Below the pieces are notes generated by a model. That model saw nothing but the letters and a program-made list of their open reading frames with translations, made no database searches and was not told where the DNA came from. DNA of 64,000 nt from Raffaelea ambrosiae (Eukaryota; Ascomycota; Sordariomycetes; Ophiostomatales; Ophiostomataceae), in the NCBI GenBank assembly GCA_002778195.1, contig PCDI01000016.1, positions 858,770 to 922,769 of the forward strand, given 5' to 3'. Positions 43,160 through 54,653 of this stretch are shown here, piece by piece. Position 1 is the first letter of the stretch, and each line of letters starts with the position of its first letter. The position numbers were made by a program, and so were the translations under genes.

Positions 43160-44367
43160 TCACTTCGCAAACGGTCCCTTGAACAGCCACTCTGCAATCA
43201 AATCCTGGCTCTTCTTCTTCTTTATTTTGCTATCCTCAATCGCAGGGTCATCCTTTCCACACATCATCTCCAAGCCTTGGTGGTCGAAACCGTGCACGGC
43301 GTCCGGGATCAGAAGCCACCGGTAGCTGCTGTCCTCCGTGCGCGTCTCAAATGAGAACCGCTCGTCGTCGAGAATCAGTTCGCCGGGCGGCGCTGTGGTA
43401 TCTTTGCCGACTGTGGCCGCCTGCGGTTCTGGGCGTCCTGCCAGGCGGCTGATCATCTGCCACCCCTCCATGCAAAGCATGTCCATTTCACAGCCGACGA
43501 CAAAGATGTACGGCGGAAGAGCCTCTTTCGACTGGTACCTGGGACTCAGCAGCGGGTTGGACAGACCAGAGCGGTCGCCCATGGGGGGCAGGTAGGCCCA
43601 GTTGAAGATGGCCGCCAGCGACAGCAGGTAGTCGGTCTTGCGGCCGCGGAAGCCTTCCAGCGGCTTGTACTGGCGAGTGAGTGCCTTGGCGGGAGCATTG
43701 GCGGTGAAGTCGGTGGGCGGGTAAACGGGGACAATGGCGTGGATCCGGCCCTTGAGGCTGGGCAGCGCTGCCACGGCGAGCGTGAGGTTGCCGCCAGCCG
43801 AGAAGCCGCCCACGGCCACCCGAGAGGTGTCGATCGGCAGCGAACTGTCGGCCAGGACAGCCAGAATAAGGGCTTCCAGATCGTGGATGGCTTTGGGGAA
43901 CGGATGCACCGGTCCCTTGCGGTAATTGAGGCCCACCACCAGCACGCCGTGGCGGTCCGCAAACTCGCGGTTCCACGAAGCATTGTCCTCTGGGTTTCCC
44001 AGAACGAAGCCGCCGCCGTGGATGGTCATCAATGTTGGCAGCTTGGCATTTGGCTGCGCCGTAGAGCTGTGCGACGAGGGCAGAAAGATGCTGTGGCAAA
44101 GGGTGAGCGGACAGCCGCAGACAACAGAATGGCTCAGAATGGCCGAGGGCGCACGCACTGGATATCAAGGGACGGCCGCACGCTGTAGTGCTTGACCTGG
44201 CTGGGGCCATTGGCCGGGGGCCGGATTCGTCCATAGAGCTTGTATCCGCGGTGGACAACCTTGTTGACGGTGAACAGGACGTATGCAAAAAGGGCATACT
44301 TCATTCTCGTGGTCAATGGGATCTGGGAGATCAGCCGGGAGGCTCCCGGCTGCGGCGTCTCGGCCAT
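43160..44367 (-). CDS. Alpha/beta hydrolase, hormone-sensitive-lipase family, 379 aa
   Basis: Model: complement(join(43160..44090, 44159..44367)), donor GTGCGT and acceptor CCACAG, 1140 nt in phase. The oxyanion motif HGGG is at residues 94-97. The nucleophile elbow GFSAGG (S167) fits GxSxG. Candidate Asp (VGCEMDMLCMEGW) and His (IPDAVHGFDH) complete the triad. The N-terminal ~60 residues contain a hydrophobic helix (MKYALFAYVLFTVNKVV) that may anchor the protein to a membrane. Enzymes of this group hydrolyse small esters or lactones, and the substrate is unknown. It lies among a secreted propeller protein, a dioxygenase and two regulators. Confidence 0.88.
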
Positions 44368-45081
44368 GGTGTGGCTATGGGGCTGAGTGTATGCGCTGTG
44401 CAGCCAGTCGAGGTGGGCAATTGGGCGACAAAAAGAATGGTTGTCCTGGAGCCAGTAGACAATGCGGTTTATGTGTGGCAGGCGCACGGAGCCAATTGAC
44501 CCCTCATGGGTTCACCACTGCCTCCACTCACGCCTTCCCGTTTTGGAGGCCTCGGTCCAAGATTTTGCAGTCTAAGTCAGCAAAGCAACACACACCGCGA
44601 CTGAACCGAAGCTGCGCATAGTTGGTGCTTAATGTTCGCAAGCCAGGGAAATGACATGTGGCTGGCGATCTGCTGGAGTCTTTGGATGGTCTGGGTTGGT
44701 CGTCCATATGGGAAGCAGCTGGCTTCCACACATGCACATGCTTGGTCAGGCGCTTTTGCAACACCGATATATATCTCCCTATGGAGTTATGCTTCCCAAG
44801 CAGCTCTCAGCCTGAATTCAAGCAAAGGATGAAGGAGCTTGATCACACCTTGGCCACGTGATGATCCTCGAGGCTGCCGGGTTCGCAACCCACAAACAGC
44901 TAATGGCGAGGATTGTCCGCCAACGGTCTCCCGTCGCTTCAGCGCATGTCTGGGCTTAACGTGCCCACTGCAGTATTCCCGAGAGTTTCCAGGGAAAAGG
45001 AAACAGACAGGACACACGAGGAAAAGTAACAACTGAAGCCGTTGCTGACAAAAAAAAATACACCAAAAGACATAAGAAGAA

Positions 45082-45105
45082 CACACACACACACACACAC
45101 ACACG
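45082..45105. repeat. (CA)n microsatellite
   Basis: About twelve CA dinucleotides in a row, followed directly by an A-rich run. Confidence 0.9.
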
Positions 45106-45570
45106 AAAAAAAAAACCCAAGGCTTCGGCAGGGTCCGGTAGATAGGATGGCTGATAAGTCTAACGACGCGACCGCCAAGTGGGCGACTTTTTCTGGGGAA
45201 CCTAAGACGGGCGAAAACACGGAGTTTCTTTGAGGAGCCAACGAGCGGCTCAGCAAAGGGGCCAGAACTGCCGTGGGTTCTCCACAAAGGCGCTGATTGG
45301 AGGTCGCGTTGGAGATAGAAGCTGATTAGATTCGCGATAGAGGTTGGCCATCGGAACCTGCCGGTCGCTTGCCGGCCATTGAGCGAGGCCAGCTGCCTTT
45401 TCCTTTTTTTGCCCCTTGCTCCCAGATCCCGGATCTTGCTTGCCACCTGATTGTCTTGTCAGACCGGCACCGCTCTTATCGTCGCTTCCTGCGTGCCATT
45501 GTGTCTGTATCACCACCGGAGACAGCCGTGGTTATCGTCCAGAAGCTACCTCGGATACCTGCCTCTGCCC

Positions 45571-45593
45571 ATATATATACGTATATATATATA
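45571..45593 (+). promoter_or_regulatory. TATA-rich core promoter of the dioxygenase gene
   Basis: Alternating ATATATATAC GTATATATATATA, ~125-145 bp upstream of the ATG at 45716 and followed by CT-rich sequence (45640-45705). Confidence 0.6.
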
Positions 45594-45715
45594 CCAGTGT
45601 CTGTCGCCCGGTGCTGTGCTCAGAAAGTCCAGTTCCTCTGCTCGACAGAAGACGCAGACACACAGTAGTTCTCCCCTATTTCCTCAGCTTGCTTGCCCTA
45701 CTCCCGACTGTCACG

Positions 45716-46878
45716 ATGGCCACGAAGACGACCTACACCGACCGGCCCCTGCCCAAGGTATGCATGCGGTCCTGCTGCGGAGCGTCACCCTGCGGATACG
45801 CCAGCTCGTTGCTAGTTTGTCGCTAACCAGTCAGATTTCGCTGCGCGACTTCGACTCCCGCATCGACGAGATCACGGCCCAGCTGTGCGATGCCGCCGAG
45901 AATGTCGGCTTCTTCGCCCTCGTCGACCACGGCATCACGCAGGAGGATGTCGACACCATCTTCTCCACTTCCGAGGCCTTCTTTGCCCTGCCGGACGACG
46001 TCAAGGCCACGGTGCCGTGGAACCCGCTCAACGTGGGCTGGGAGAAGATGAACCAGATCCGGCCCAGCACCGGCGCGCCCGACACCAAGGAGTCGCTGCA
46101 GCTGCAGTTTGGCGAGAACATGGACAAGGGCGGCAAGGGCCCCAACGGCGAGGACGCCAGCCTGTGGATGAGCGACGCGCACCTGCCCGGCTTCAAGACG
46201 CGGTGCCTGGGCTTTATGGACAAGACCCGGATGGTGTCGGAGAAGCTGATGGTGTGCTTTGCCCGCGGCCTGGGCTTCGAGGACGAGTACTTTGTCCGGT
46301 TCCACGACGCCACGCGGCCCAACGTGCAGTCGGTGCTGCGCCTGCTGCACTACTTTGCCGTCCCGGCGCCGCCGGCCGACGGGTCGGCACCCGCCGAGAT
46401 CTACCACCGGGCGGGCGCGCACGCGGACTGGGGCTTCCTGACGCTGCTGTTCCAGCGCAAGGGCCAGTCGGGCCTGGAGATCTGCCCGGGCCGCGAGGCG
46501 GTGACCGAGTTCGCGCTGGGCGACACCTGGACGCGCGTGGACCCCGACGAGGGCGCGATCGTCTGCAACATTGGCGACCTGCTGATGAGCTGGTCGGACG
46601 ACCGCTTCAAGTCGACCTTCCACCGGGTCAAGGCGCCGTGCGAGCCGGGCGACTACTATGGCGAGCGCTACAGCATCGCCTACTTCAGCCAGCCGTGCTC
46701 GGACGCCATCATCCAGGGCCCCAAGAAGAAGTACCCGGCGGTCACGGGCAAGGAGTTCACGGCGCGGGCGATGAGCAGGCACTTTGCCGCCCTCAAGGCC
46801 AAGCTGGAGGCCAAGAAGCAGGAGCAGGAGCAGCCAGCGCCAGCGACGACTCCGGCCACGGTGTCTGCGGCCGCCTAA
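45716..46878 (+). CDS. 2-oxoglutarate/Fe(II)-dependent dioxygenase (isopenicillin N synthase-like), 361 aa
   Basis: Model: join(45716..45757, 45835..46878). The first exon gives 14 residues, intron 1 has GTATGC, CTAAC and TCAG. The N-terminal DIOX_N-type region (FFALVDHGI) precedes the jelly-roll core. Iron ligands are H210, D212 (HADWG) and H277 (FHRV); the 2-oxoglutarate anchor is R292 in ERYSIAYF. The C-terminus is a Lys/Glu-rich helix ending in an Ala/Thr tail. This superfamily oxidises small molecules in secondary metabolism and in detoxification. The substrate cannot be inferred. A Zn2Cys6 factor starts 303 bp downstream on the same strand. Confidence 0.9.
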
Positions 46879-47181
46879 AGTTGCCAGTCGGCGAGAGAGG
46901 GGGGGAGAGGGAGAGGGAGAGAGAGGGATACTGTACACGCATATAATGACCAATGAAATAAAAGTAACATGGATTTTCACAAATATTTTGTCCCAAGTTT
47001 TTTTGCTGCATGGCTCGTACTTTGGTTCGGGCCCGTGCTTCCCAATGCGGCAAGTGCGGGGCCGAGATTGCCTCATTGGGCCTCCCTTCATTCTTACAAG
47101 ACGCCTCGCAGGTTTTGGCTGTTCCATCTCCTTGCGACCTTCTGCGCATTTCTTCTTGTCAAGCCAGAAACAGCTGTCATA
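46879..47181. other. Short intergenic spacer
   Basis: Contains a (GA)n run (46890-46928) and the joint 3' flank/promoter between dioxygenase and transcription factor. No gene. Confidence 0.5.
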
Positions 47182-49505
47182 ATGGAAACCGGCGGTGGGG
47201 ATAAAGGAAACAGACCCAAGAAACACGCCTGTGCTGCATGCTCTCGACGCAAGATCCGCTGCGACAGGCGCCAGCCATGCGGCAACTGTGTTGCCCAAGC
47301 AAAGGCGGCTTCACGACGAGGCCGCCATGGCAATGCCACCGCTGGCCACACAGGAGGACTGCGGGCCGAATGTGTCTACATTGAGACTGCTCCGGCCCAG
47401 AGACACCGAAAGCGACGTATGTCGCCGTCTACCCTGGCGGGAGACTCGGCTCCGAGCGAGCGCCTGCGGCTGTATGAAGACCTGCTCAGACAGAACGGCA
47501 TTGCCGTGCCAGACATGTCGCCACAGGAACAGCAAGCGCAGACAGGGCCTGGCCAAGACGACCGAGTGTGGATTGCCTCGCCATGGCAGTCCAAGGTGGC
47601 TCCCCAGACACCGACAGCATCGACTTCGGGGACAATGGTGGGCGAAGCCGCGCCTGTTGCCCATGAGCCGCGGCACAAGCCTGAGCAAGGCCAAGAGGTG
47701 GACGCTGGCAAGCCGGAGACGAGTCTGTGGCCTTCTCTCCCTCCAGAGGTATGCATGTCTGTGCAGCAGCACCGTTTGATGCAAGGGGAGAAAGCGACTG
47801 GCAACGCGTTGACGCAAAGCAGCTTCGAAACCCTCCCGTCTCCAGTGTCTTTCGTCGGGCCGCCGAGCCGGTGCAGCCGGAACGCTCTCCAAACAGCCTA
47901 GGCGCAGCACCTTTGCCAGGCTGGCTTCCGCCTGCAGGCACCGATCCCGTTGCACACCCAGAACCACGTATCATCCTCCGTCTGTGGCAGGTATTCGCCG
48001 ACAACGTCCACCCCCTCATGCGCTTCCTCCATGTGCCCACAGTGCAGCAACAGATTGCCGATGCCAGCTGGGACGCGGCCAAGGCACCGTCTGCGACTGC
48101 AGCCCTCATGTTCTCCGTCTACTCGCTGGCTCTGATCCAGATGCCGGCCTCGGAATACGCAGCGCTCTTTGCCCACTCCTCGCCCGCGCCAGCGGCCAAA
48201 GCCGAGACCCTGCAGCGGTTTCGGGTCGGCGCTGCACAGGCGCTGTTGGCAGCCGGCCTGTTGACAACGAGCCGTCTGGATGTTCTCCAGGCCTTCAGCC
48301 TGTTCATCCTGGCCGAGACAGATGCGGAAGTAGCAGGGACGCTGGCCGCCATTGCCATGCACCTGGCCCACAAGATGGGACTTCACACGGAGACCTACCG
48401 CGACGATGGCGCCAATCAAGGGCGACCCTTTTTCGAGGAGGAAATGCGCGTGCGCCTCTGGTGGCAGATCCGAGGCGTCGATGCACGTCTGCGCCAAGCT
48501 GCCAGTCTCGGCTCCTCCCACCACGGAAGCAGCAGCAGTGGCCATGGCTGGATGGCTTCGCCGGACCCGGGAGACGTGAGACTGCCGCTGAACGTCAACG
48601 ATGCCGACTTGCACCCCGACATGGCCGGGCCGCCCATGGAGCACTCTGGCCCCACGGAGATGCTGTATGTCCTGATGAAGTACGAGGCAGCTCGGTGGAT
48701 CTGGGGGTTCACGCGGCGTCCGTTCTCTGCCGTGGCCAGCAGGCCCCAGGAACTGGCCGAGCTCAAGGACCGGGCCATTGACGAGCTCGAGGAGCTGTTT
48801 GAGAGCAAGCACCTGCGGTGCTGCGACGAGCGCATCCCGTTGCATTCTCTGACTGCCAGCATGGCCCGCAACGCCGTCGCCCAGCTGCGGTTCCAGGCGC
48901 GGCATCCGCGCGTGCTGGCTCACTCCTCTTCCTCGGCGGTGGCCCTCTGTCGGGCAGATGCGGAGGCCGTGTTCAGCCACGGGGTGCGCATGCTGGAGCT
49001 CTCCTTTGCCAGCCGCAGTGTGGCCACGCTGGGCAATGGCTTTGCTGCATTTCAGATGCTGGCAGACATGGTGATGCGGATGCTTGTCGAGGCCGCCGTC
49101 TATGTCATCAGCGAGCTGCGAGTCCGCAGCGACAGAGCTGACGATCGCGTTCAGGCTGCGTGGCGCGTGGTGGAGCGCTTTTATCAGGAGTACGGGGCCG
49201 ACATGGACTGGGCGGCCGGGGGATGTGACCCGTTGTTGCTCTCGGACACAGAGACGGATGCGTCAGAAAAGAACAAGAAGCGGGCTGCTGGTGCTGCATT
49301 TGTAGCGGCCCTTGGCGATCTGACTCTGGAGGCCTGGGGTGCATGGCAAGCAAGCCACCTGCCGCTGGAACTCGAGAAACCGGCTTTCATCGCGGACCTT
49401 CTGAGCAAGAAGCAGAGCCATGTCGGGCTCGACGTCGCTGGCTGGGACTTTGAGCTCGACCCTGCCATGGACTGGGAGAACTGGACAGATTTTCTGCAAT
49501 TTTAG
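47182..49505 (+). CDS. Zn2Cys6 transcription factor with extended zinc-cluster loop, 749 aa
   Basis: Model: join(47182..47748, 47823..49505), donor GTATGC, acceptor AAGCAG (an alternative three bases earlier is also in phase). The DNA-binding cluster is C17-x2-C20-x6-C27-x5-C33-x2-C36-x27-C64; the last spacer is far longer than the usual 6-16 residues and is Arg/Gly/Ala-rich. A fungal-specific factor domain follows (about 260-560: LWQVFADNVHPLMRFLHVPT, LMFSVYSLALIQM, ALLAAGLLTTSRLDVLQAFSLFIL, AHKMGLHTETYRD, EEEMRVRLWWQI). The C-terminal end is acidic and aromatic (GWDFELDPAMDWENWTDFLQF), a likely activation domain. It is a nuclear regulator that may control the neighbouring dioxygenase and hydrolase. 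Confidence 0.88.
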
Positions 49506-50240
49506 TGGCTGTGTGGACGAGGAAGGAGATTCGGTGAGATGTCGTGGCATCGTGTGCTTTCGATATGAGCCATAGACTCGACACAATGTGAGAATCCAAA
49601 TTTCAAACACCACATGTCCACCAGCCCTCTTCGAGCCGGGTCTTCTTTTAATGCCACCAACGCATCATGGACGGTGTACCATGACCAGTGTACCATGACC
49701 AGTGTATCACGACAGCTGGTTCTCCCCGAATCTCGCCTTGCTCTCGCATATTCGCATTATTGGCAAGCGGTCGGGGTTCCGCCCTGCAACAAAACCCTGC
49801 TATTGCAGAGTATGGACTGACATGCCCTGCGAATGGCACGCTAGCCTGCAGCCGATCTAGGCTCCCCTTACACCCTGGGCTTTGCCAATCCTGACCAGGA
49901 CACAGGTCAGCCGATCACCAGTCTGGGGAAGCGCGCCCCCCCCCCCCCGGCTCAGCCAAAATGCGGGGTTTCCCTCCCCCGGATAACCGGCGTGTCGGGC
50001 TGTCGGCAAAGCTGGCTGGAGGCGCTGTCGGTGTGTTTCCCTGCCCACAGAGAAGAAGAGCAGGGCCAATGATCGCCATTCTCTCCTTCTTGACCAGATG
50101 GCCTGACTGATCATGCTTTCGACCACCACGCAACGAACCACGGGCCTCCGAGATTGCCCTTGGCTCGTGTCGAGGAGACGGTCCACCAATACAACACACC
50201 TCTTCTGGCCCCATTTCTACTAAAATCACGAGAAGCCGAA
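49506..50240. other. Intergenic between two Zn2Cys6 genes
   Basis: Holds a 15-bp tandem duplication (TGTACCATGACCAG, 49676-49705) and a C run at 49938-49949. No gene seen. Confidence 0.5.
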
Positions 50241-51171
50241 ATGCCGACAATGCCTCTCAAGCGGAAGCTCGCAGTCACGGAGCCCGAGACAGCTCCTGGC
50301 TCGCCTGGCTCTGCTGTCTCGAGCGGATCCTCCCACGGGGACGATGTCCACGAGCGGCGTCACGCCCAGGATCGGCGAGACACGCAGGACAAGGAGGACC
50401 TGCCGTCCCATGCCGCGGCTCCCAGGCCGGCTCTTCCCCTGGCCAGCGTGGAAAACTACCCGCGCAAGCGCATCTCCATTGCCGTGCGTCCAACCTCCCT
50501 CCCTCGGTGCAGATGAAGGCGTGCATACTGCGACTAACACCCCAGGCTGCTGCCGGCCGTGCCACCAGTGCAACCTCTGTCGGTTCCGCAAGACGGTACG
50601 TCATCGTGTGCCATTTGAGCTGGCTGTCCCGCGGGCCGTCCCTCCCTCTTTTGCCTCTTTTCTCCTTTTGCTTCTTGGCTCCTGTTGTCTGACTGGTATG
50701 GCGTTGGACGTAGAAGTGCGATGCTGTGCGTCCCACGTGCGGATTCTGCGCCGGCCTCGGCGTCCAGTGCCAGTATCGCGAGACAACCAATACAACGACA
50801 ACCCCGAAAGAAAACCGCCGTCGACTCAGCACCGCCAGATCGGTTGTGGCCGAGTCCGAATCCAGCAGCGCCTGTGTCCTGCCCAGCACGGCCAGCGTCT
50901 CGGACATTGAGAGACGACTCCGCGATCTCGAGGCGAAATGGGCCGAGCTGGAGAGGCACAAGTTCGAAGCCGTGGTGCCATCTGGAACCGCTGTTGCCGC
51001 TGTTGCCGCTGTTGCCGCTGTTGCTCCCGTCAGTCCGGGTGCTGCTCTTCAGGCTCCTCCCCAAACACATGCTGTTCCCAGCAACAGTGCCGGAGCTGCG
51101 TCCTCAGGCGGGATGCCGCTTCCTGCCATGCTCAGCGGCCCTTCACCCCCGGCTTCGAGTGCGGAAGGCGG

Positions 51172-51206
<35 letters not shown>

Positions 51207-53113
51207 ACAACAACAGCAACAACAACAACAACAACGACGACGATTACAATGCGGCCACCAGGGCCAAGAGCACTGCTGATGCCAGCCCGCATGCCGCACC
51301 GAACCACCAAAGACACGGCTCCGTGTCCAGCTCACTAGAAACAGCACCGGGTACCTCCTCGCTGAGCGGCCGTGGCAGCCACAGTGGTGGCCACGCAGTG
51401 GGGTCTATGCGCCGCAGGGCACCCCCGGGACAGCACACAGCCCGGCCGAGTCTCCTGACCTTTGACAGCCCGGCCTATGTGCAGTCGGAGAGCTGGGACG
51501 ACTCGGGCGAGTTTTATGACGCCGAGATGGCCGCCGGCGACGAGTTCAACCGGCACATGACACAGAGCCTGGCCGTCTTCCCCGACGTGTCGAAGCGGAC
51601 GGTGCGGCTGGTCCTGCAGAGTTTCGTGGAGCACTTTCTCGGCTGGATGCCCATCTTTGAGCCGGCCGCGGTCTACACCATTGTGCACTCGTCCTGCGCC
51701 AGCGGGTTCGCCCCGTCCGACCCCAACAGCTGCCTGGCCATGCTGATCCTGGCCACCGGCACGCTGCTGCAGAATCATGCCGACGTCCGCTCCAACCCGC
51801 TGCCGGGGCTGGACTACTTTGCCCACGGCAGCCGCTACCTGGAGCGGTTCACCTTTATGAGCAGCAGCCTGACCGCGCTGCACTGCCGCATCCTGCAGGC
51901 CGCGTACTTCAAGCTGAGCCTGCACCCGCTGCTGTCCTGGAACACGATCATGCAGGCCACCCGCGACTGCATGAATGTCTTGAGCTCGCGCTGGTGGAAG
52001 AGCCTGGGCCTGTCTGCGCGGGAACCGTGGCACCGAGCCTTTTGGGCGTGCTCCGTGATCACAGAGTATGTTAGTCCTGCCGTGCAAGAGAAGGATAACT
52101 ACTTTCCCCGAAGAAGAGATACTGACCAGCAGCAGCGAGCACGAGGCGTCCATCCGTTTGCACACAATCGGCCACCGCATCTACCACGACATCGTGCCAC
52201 TTCCACGGTTTGAGAACGAAGACACCGGCTTCTATTATTTTCTGGCGCAAATCAGTCTCCGGAAGCTGGTCACGGCCACTCTTGACGTGGTGGGATACCA
52301 CGGTATGCTGCTTCTTTGAGACCTTGGCTGTGTTTGGCCGAGTCTTGCCATTGTGTCTTGTTATTGTATGTGACCTGACGTGAATCACTCGCAGATGCCA
52401 AGGTCATCTACGCACCAGTCGTCACCACCGAGCTGCGCAACCAAGCACGCGAATGGCACCGTCACCTCCCCGTCGCCATCCGCTTTCCGCTGGACAACAC
52501 GCCGCTGTTTGACGCGCGCAAGTCGTTTCTGCGGATGCAGTACTTTTCGCTCAACACGGTACTGGAGTGGGCGTCGGTGCTGCGTGTGATGGAAGCATAC
52601 GGCACCGAGCAGGAGACGTCAGACGAGATTGCCCAGGCGCGGCTGGAGGCGATTGAATGTTTCCGCTTCTGCACGTTGTATATGGACGTGGCGGCGGAGC
52701 AGTTGTTGGTCTGGAAGTTGGGGACCTGCATATCCATCTGGACGTATGTTTTCTTTTTCTTTCTTTTTTCTTTCTTTTTCTTTCCCTTTTCACTTGTTTC
52801 TGCTTCTTCCTTCTTCTTCATCATTTTCCTTTCCTTTTCTCCCTTCCTTTCCTTTTCTTCCTTTCCTTCCTTCTTTTCCTTCTTTTCCTTCTTTCCCTTC
52901 AATCACACTGACTCTCACAGGGCGTTCGTCTTTCTGGCCACACTCATCATCAGCTACAAAAAGCCCGCATTGGCCTTTATCCCAGCCACACGCGACGACA
53001 CACACGTTCGCAACGCGTTGGAACTTCTCCGCCCATGGAATCACGTACCTTTTGTTGCCTGTGGCATTGCACGAATGTCGGGCATGATGGAGCGCATTGG
53101 CATTGCTCCTTAG
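50241..53113 (+). CDS. Zn2Cys6 transcription factor, six exons, 787 aa
   Basis: Model: join(50241..50487, 50546..50595, 50714..52065, 52130..52302, 52395..52743, 52921..53113), 2364 nt in phase. The zinc cluster is C91-x2-C94-x6-C101-x6-C108-x2-C111-x6-C118 (CNLCRFRKTKCDAVRPTCGFC) and is split by intron 2 between CRFRKT and KCD. The exon 1 donor (GTCCAA, 50488) is weak but is the only one that keeps the cluster in frame. A heptad-like linker (IERRLRDLEAKWAEL) follows, then an Ala/Val repeat and a Ser/Asn-rich run. The regulatory domain comes last (LVLQSFVEHFLGWMPIFEP, LAMLILATGTLLQNH, LHCRILQAAYFKLSLHPLLSW, WHRAFWACSVIT). Intron 5 is a 177-nt pyrimidine tract. Target genes unknown; nearest neighbours are the first Zn2Cys6 gene and the GH128 gene. 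Confidence 0.85.
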
Positions 53114-53553
53114 GCAAGGGGGTGGCATCCCCTGCTGTCATGATATGCGAGGTCAAGGCATCAGCACTGTATAGCATCTCCAAAAAAGCGACGATTCAAA
53201 AATATGCTTAATTTTATGACAGTACACAGGGGAATGTGAAACCCTGCATCCCTCCCTGTTGGTTCCACTACCAGCCCGGCCCAAGTAAATCTCCCTGTAA
53301 ACCCCAAAACTCTATGTGAACCCAAGTCTATAATCCCAAAAAGACATCAAAAGACAGAAAACGAGACGTATGATAAAAAGGAAAAGAAACTGATAACTTG
53401 GAAAAAAAGCCAGTAGTTAAATCAGCGCGCGGTAACAGCGAGGGCTCCCTGTGGCGCTTGTAGGTCGTGCAACTTTATGTGCGTATCATGAGGATAGGAA
53501 CAGGAGTTGTCGAGGAGGAGGATGACAACGATCGAGAGAGAAAATAGGGATCA
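53114..53553. other. 3' flanks of convergent genes
   Basis: The TF gene (plus) and GH128 gene (minus) end towards each other here. No gene recognised. Confidence 0.5.
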
Positions 53554-54653
53554 TTAAAACACGGTGAGTGCGATAGTCGTAAACATAGACACCAAAAGCC
53601 CCCACACGATCGTGTCACGGTCCCAGTGACGGATAGCTGACGAGGACTCGCTGTCAGGCTGGACGCCGGTTGCACTCTGGCCCAAGTACCAAGCACCAAT
53701 GTCAGTCAGCTCGCCGCCAGCGCTCAGCATGGCTGCGTTGGGGCCGACGTTGGAGGCAGTGGAGCGGAAGGCGGCAAACAAAGAGTAGCGTTCAATGTAG
53801 GTGAGGCGGTCGAGATAGTCCATGGACGAGTTGAAGAAGGACTGGGTGGTGGCCAGGTCTTGGTCGTTGTAGTTGAATTCGGTGACCCAGAGGGAATCAT
53901 TGGGAAATCTGTGAAAAGTCAGAAGGTGGATTTCCTGGGAGAAGCAAGGAAAGAGCAAAGGGAAACGGCCAAGGAAGAATAGCAAGGAAAATCGAGGAAA
54001 ATCAAGGGAAAAGGTCAAACGTACGCTGCACGATATGTGCCAATGTGGCTGGCCAGGGTCTCGAAGCTGCCATACCAATGCAGAGGGATGAAGTCGTAGG
54101 TGCAGTTCTTGGTGTGGCCCTTGGTGCTGATGAGCTTGCTGCAGTTGCCCAGCATCTGGTTCAACCACGGGACCGCATCCCAGCCGCCGGTGCAGGCCGG
54201 CAGGCCGACCTTGACGCCCTTCTCCTGCAGGGGGATAATGTTGTTGACCCAGACCTGGGCGGCGACGGTGGGATCGACATTGCTGCCGCCGGATTCGGTG
54301 GTGCCGTCGGGCTCGTTGAAGGTCATAACATGGGAGATATCGGTACCCTGGGCAATGAGGCTCTCAATGCTCGTCAGGAAGGAGGTGTCATTGACGTCGG
54401 ACGGAGCACCCCAGAGCATGGGGACAAACTCAAAGTCGGACTGGGAGAGATTGCTGTAGACGGGGGAGGGGGTCTCGCCGTAGTTGTAGTACCAGGTGAG
54501 GTCAGAGGGAGAGCGGGTCCAGATGTAGTTGTCCTGGGGCCAGGTGCCGTTGGGGGTGAAGACCAGGCCGCGCTTGTCGGAACTGGAGGCGACGGCGAGG
54601 GCAGGGAGGAGAGCGAGGGTTGAGGCGGCGCAGGACCGCAGGGAGGCGCGCAT
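53554..54653 (-). CDS. GPI-anchored GH128 endo-beta-1,3-glucanase (Asl1-like), 327 aa
   Basis: Model: complement(join(53554..53908, 54025..54653)), 984 nt in phase. I chose ATG 54653, which begins a signal peptide (MRASLRSCAASTLALLPALAVA). The mature domain follows the glycosyl hydrolase catalytic-core pattern: KRGLVFTPNG, WYYNYGETPS, FVPMLWG, VMTFNEPDG with proposed acid/base E114, PLHWYGSFE, and LWVTEFNY with proposed nucleophile E220. The exon junction falls between YRAA and FPNDSLW. The C-terminus (TIVWGLLVSMFTTIALTVF) is a GPI-attachment tail, placing the enzyme at the plasma membrane or cell wall, where it would trim beta-1,3-glucan. Confidence 0.9.

Larger units (their letters stand above)
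44368..45715. other. Divergent intergenic region
   Basis: Shared upstream region of the hydrolase (minus) and dioxygenase (plus). It holds a (CA)n run at 45082-45105 followed by an A run, and the TATA region annotated below. No gene recognised. Confidence 0.45.

Noticed and set aside
48000..48980. Antisense frames inside the first Zn2Cys6 gene
   Set aside because: They are shadows of the coding strand. The sense frame carries the fungal transcription-factor domain motifs.
51180..51245. CAG/AAC-type trinucleotide run in the second Zn2Cys6 gene as an independent mobile or repeat element
   Set aside because: It lies in frame in a disordered linker (Ser/Asn run) and is ordinary low-complexity coding sequence.
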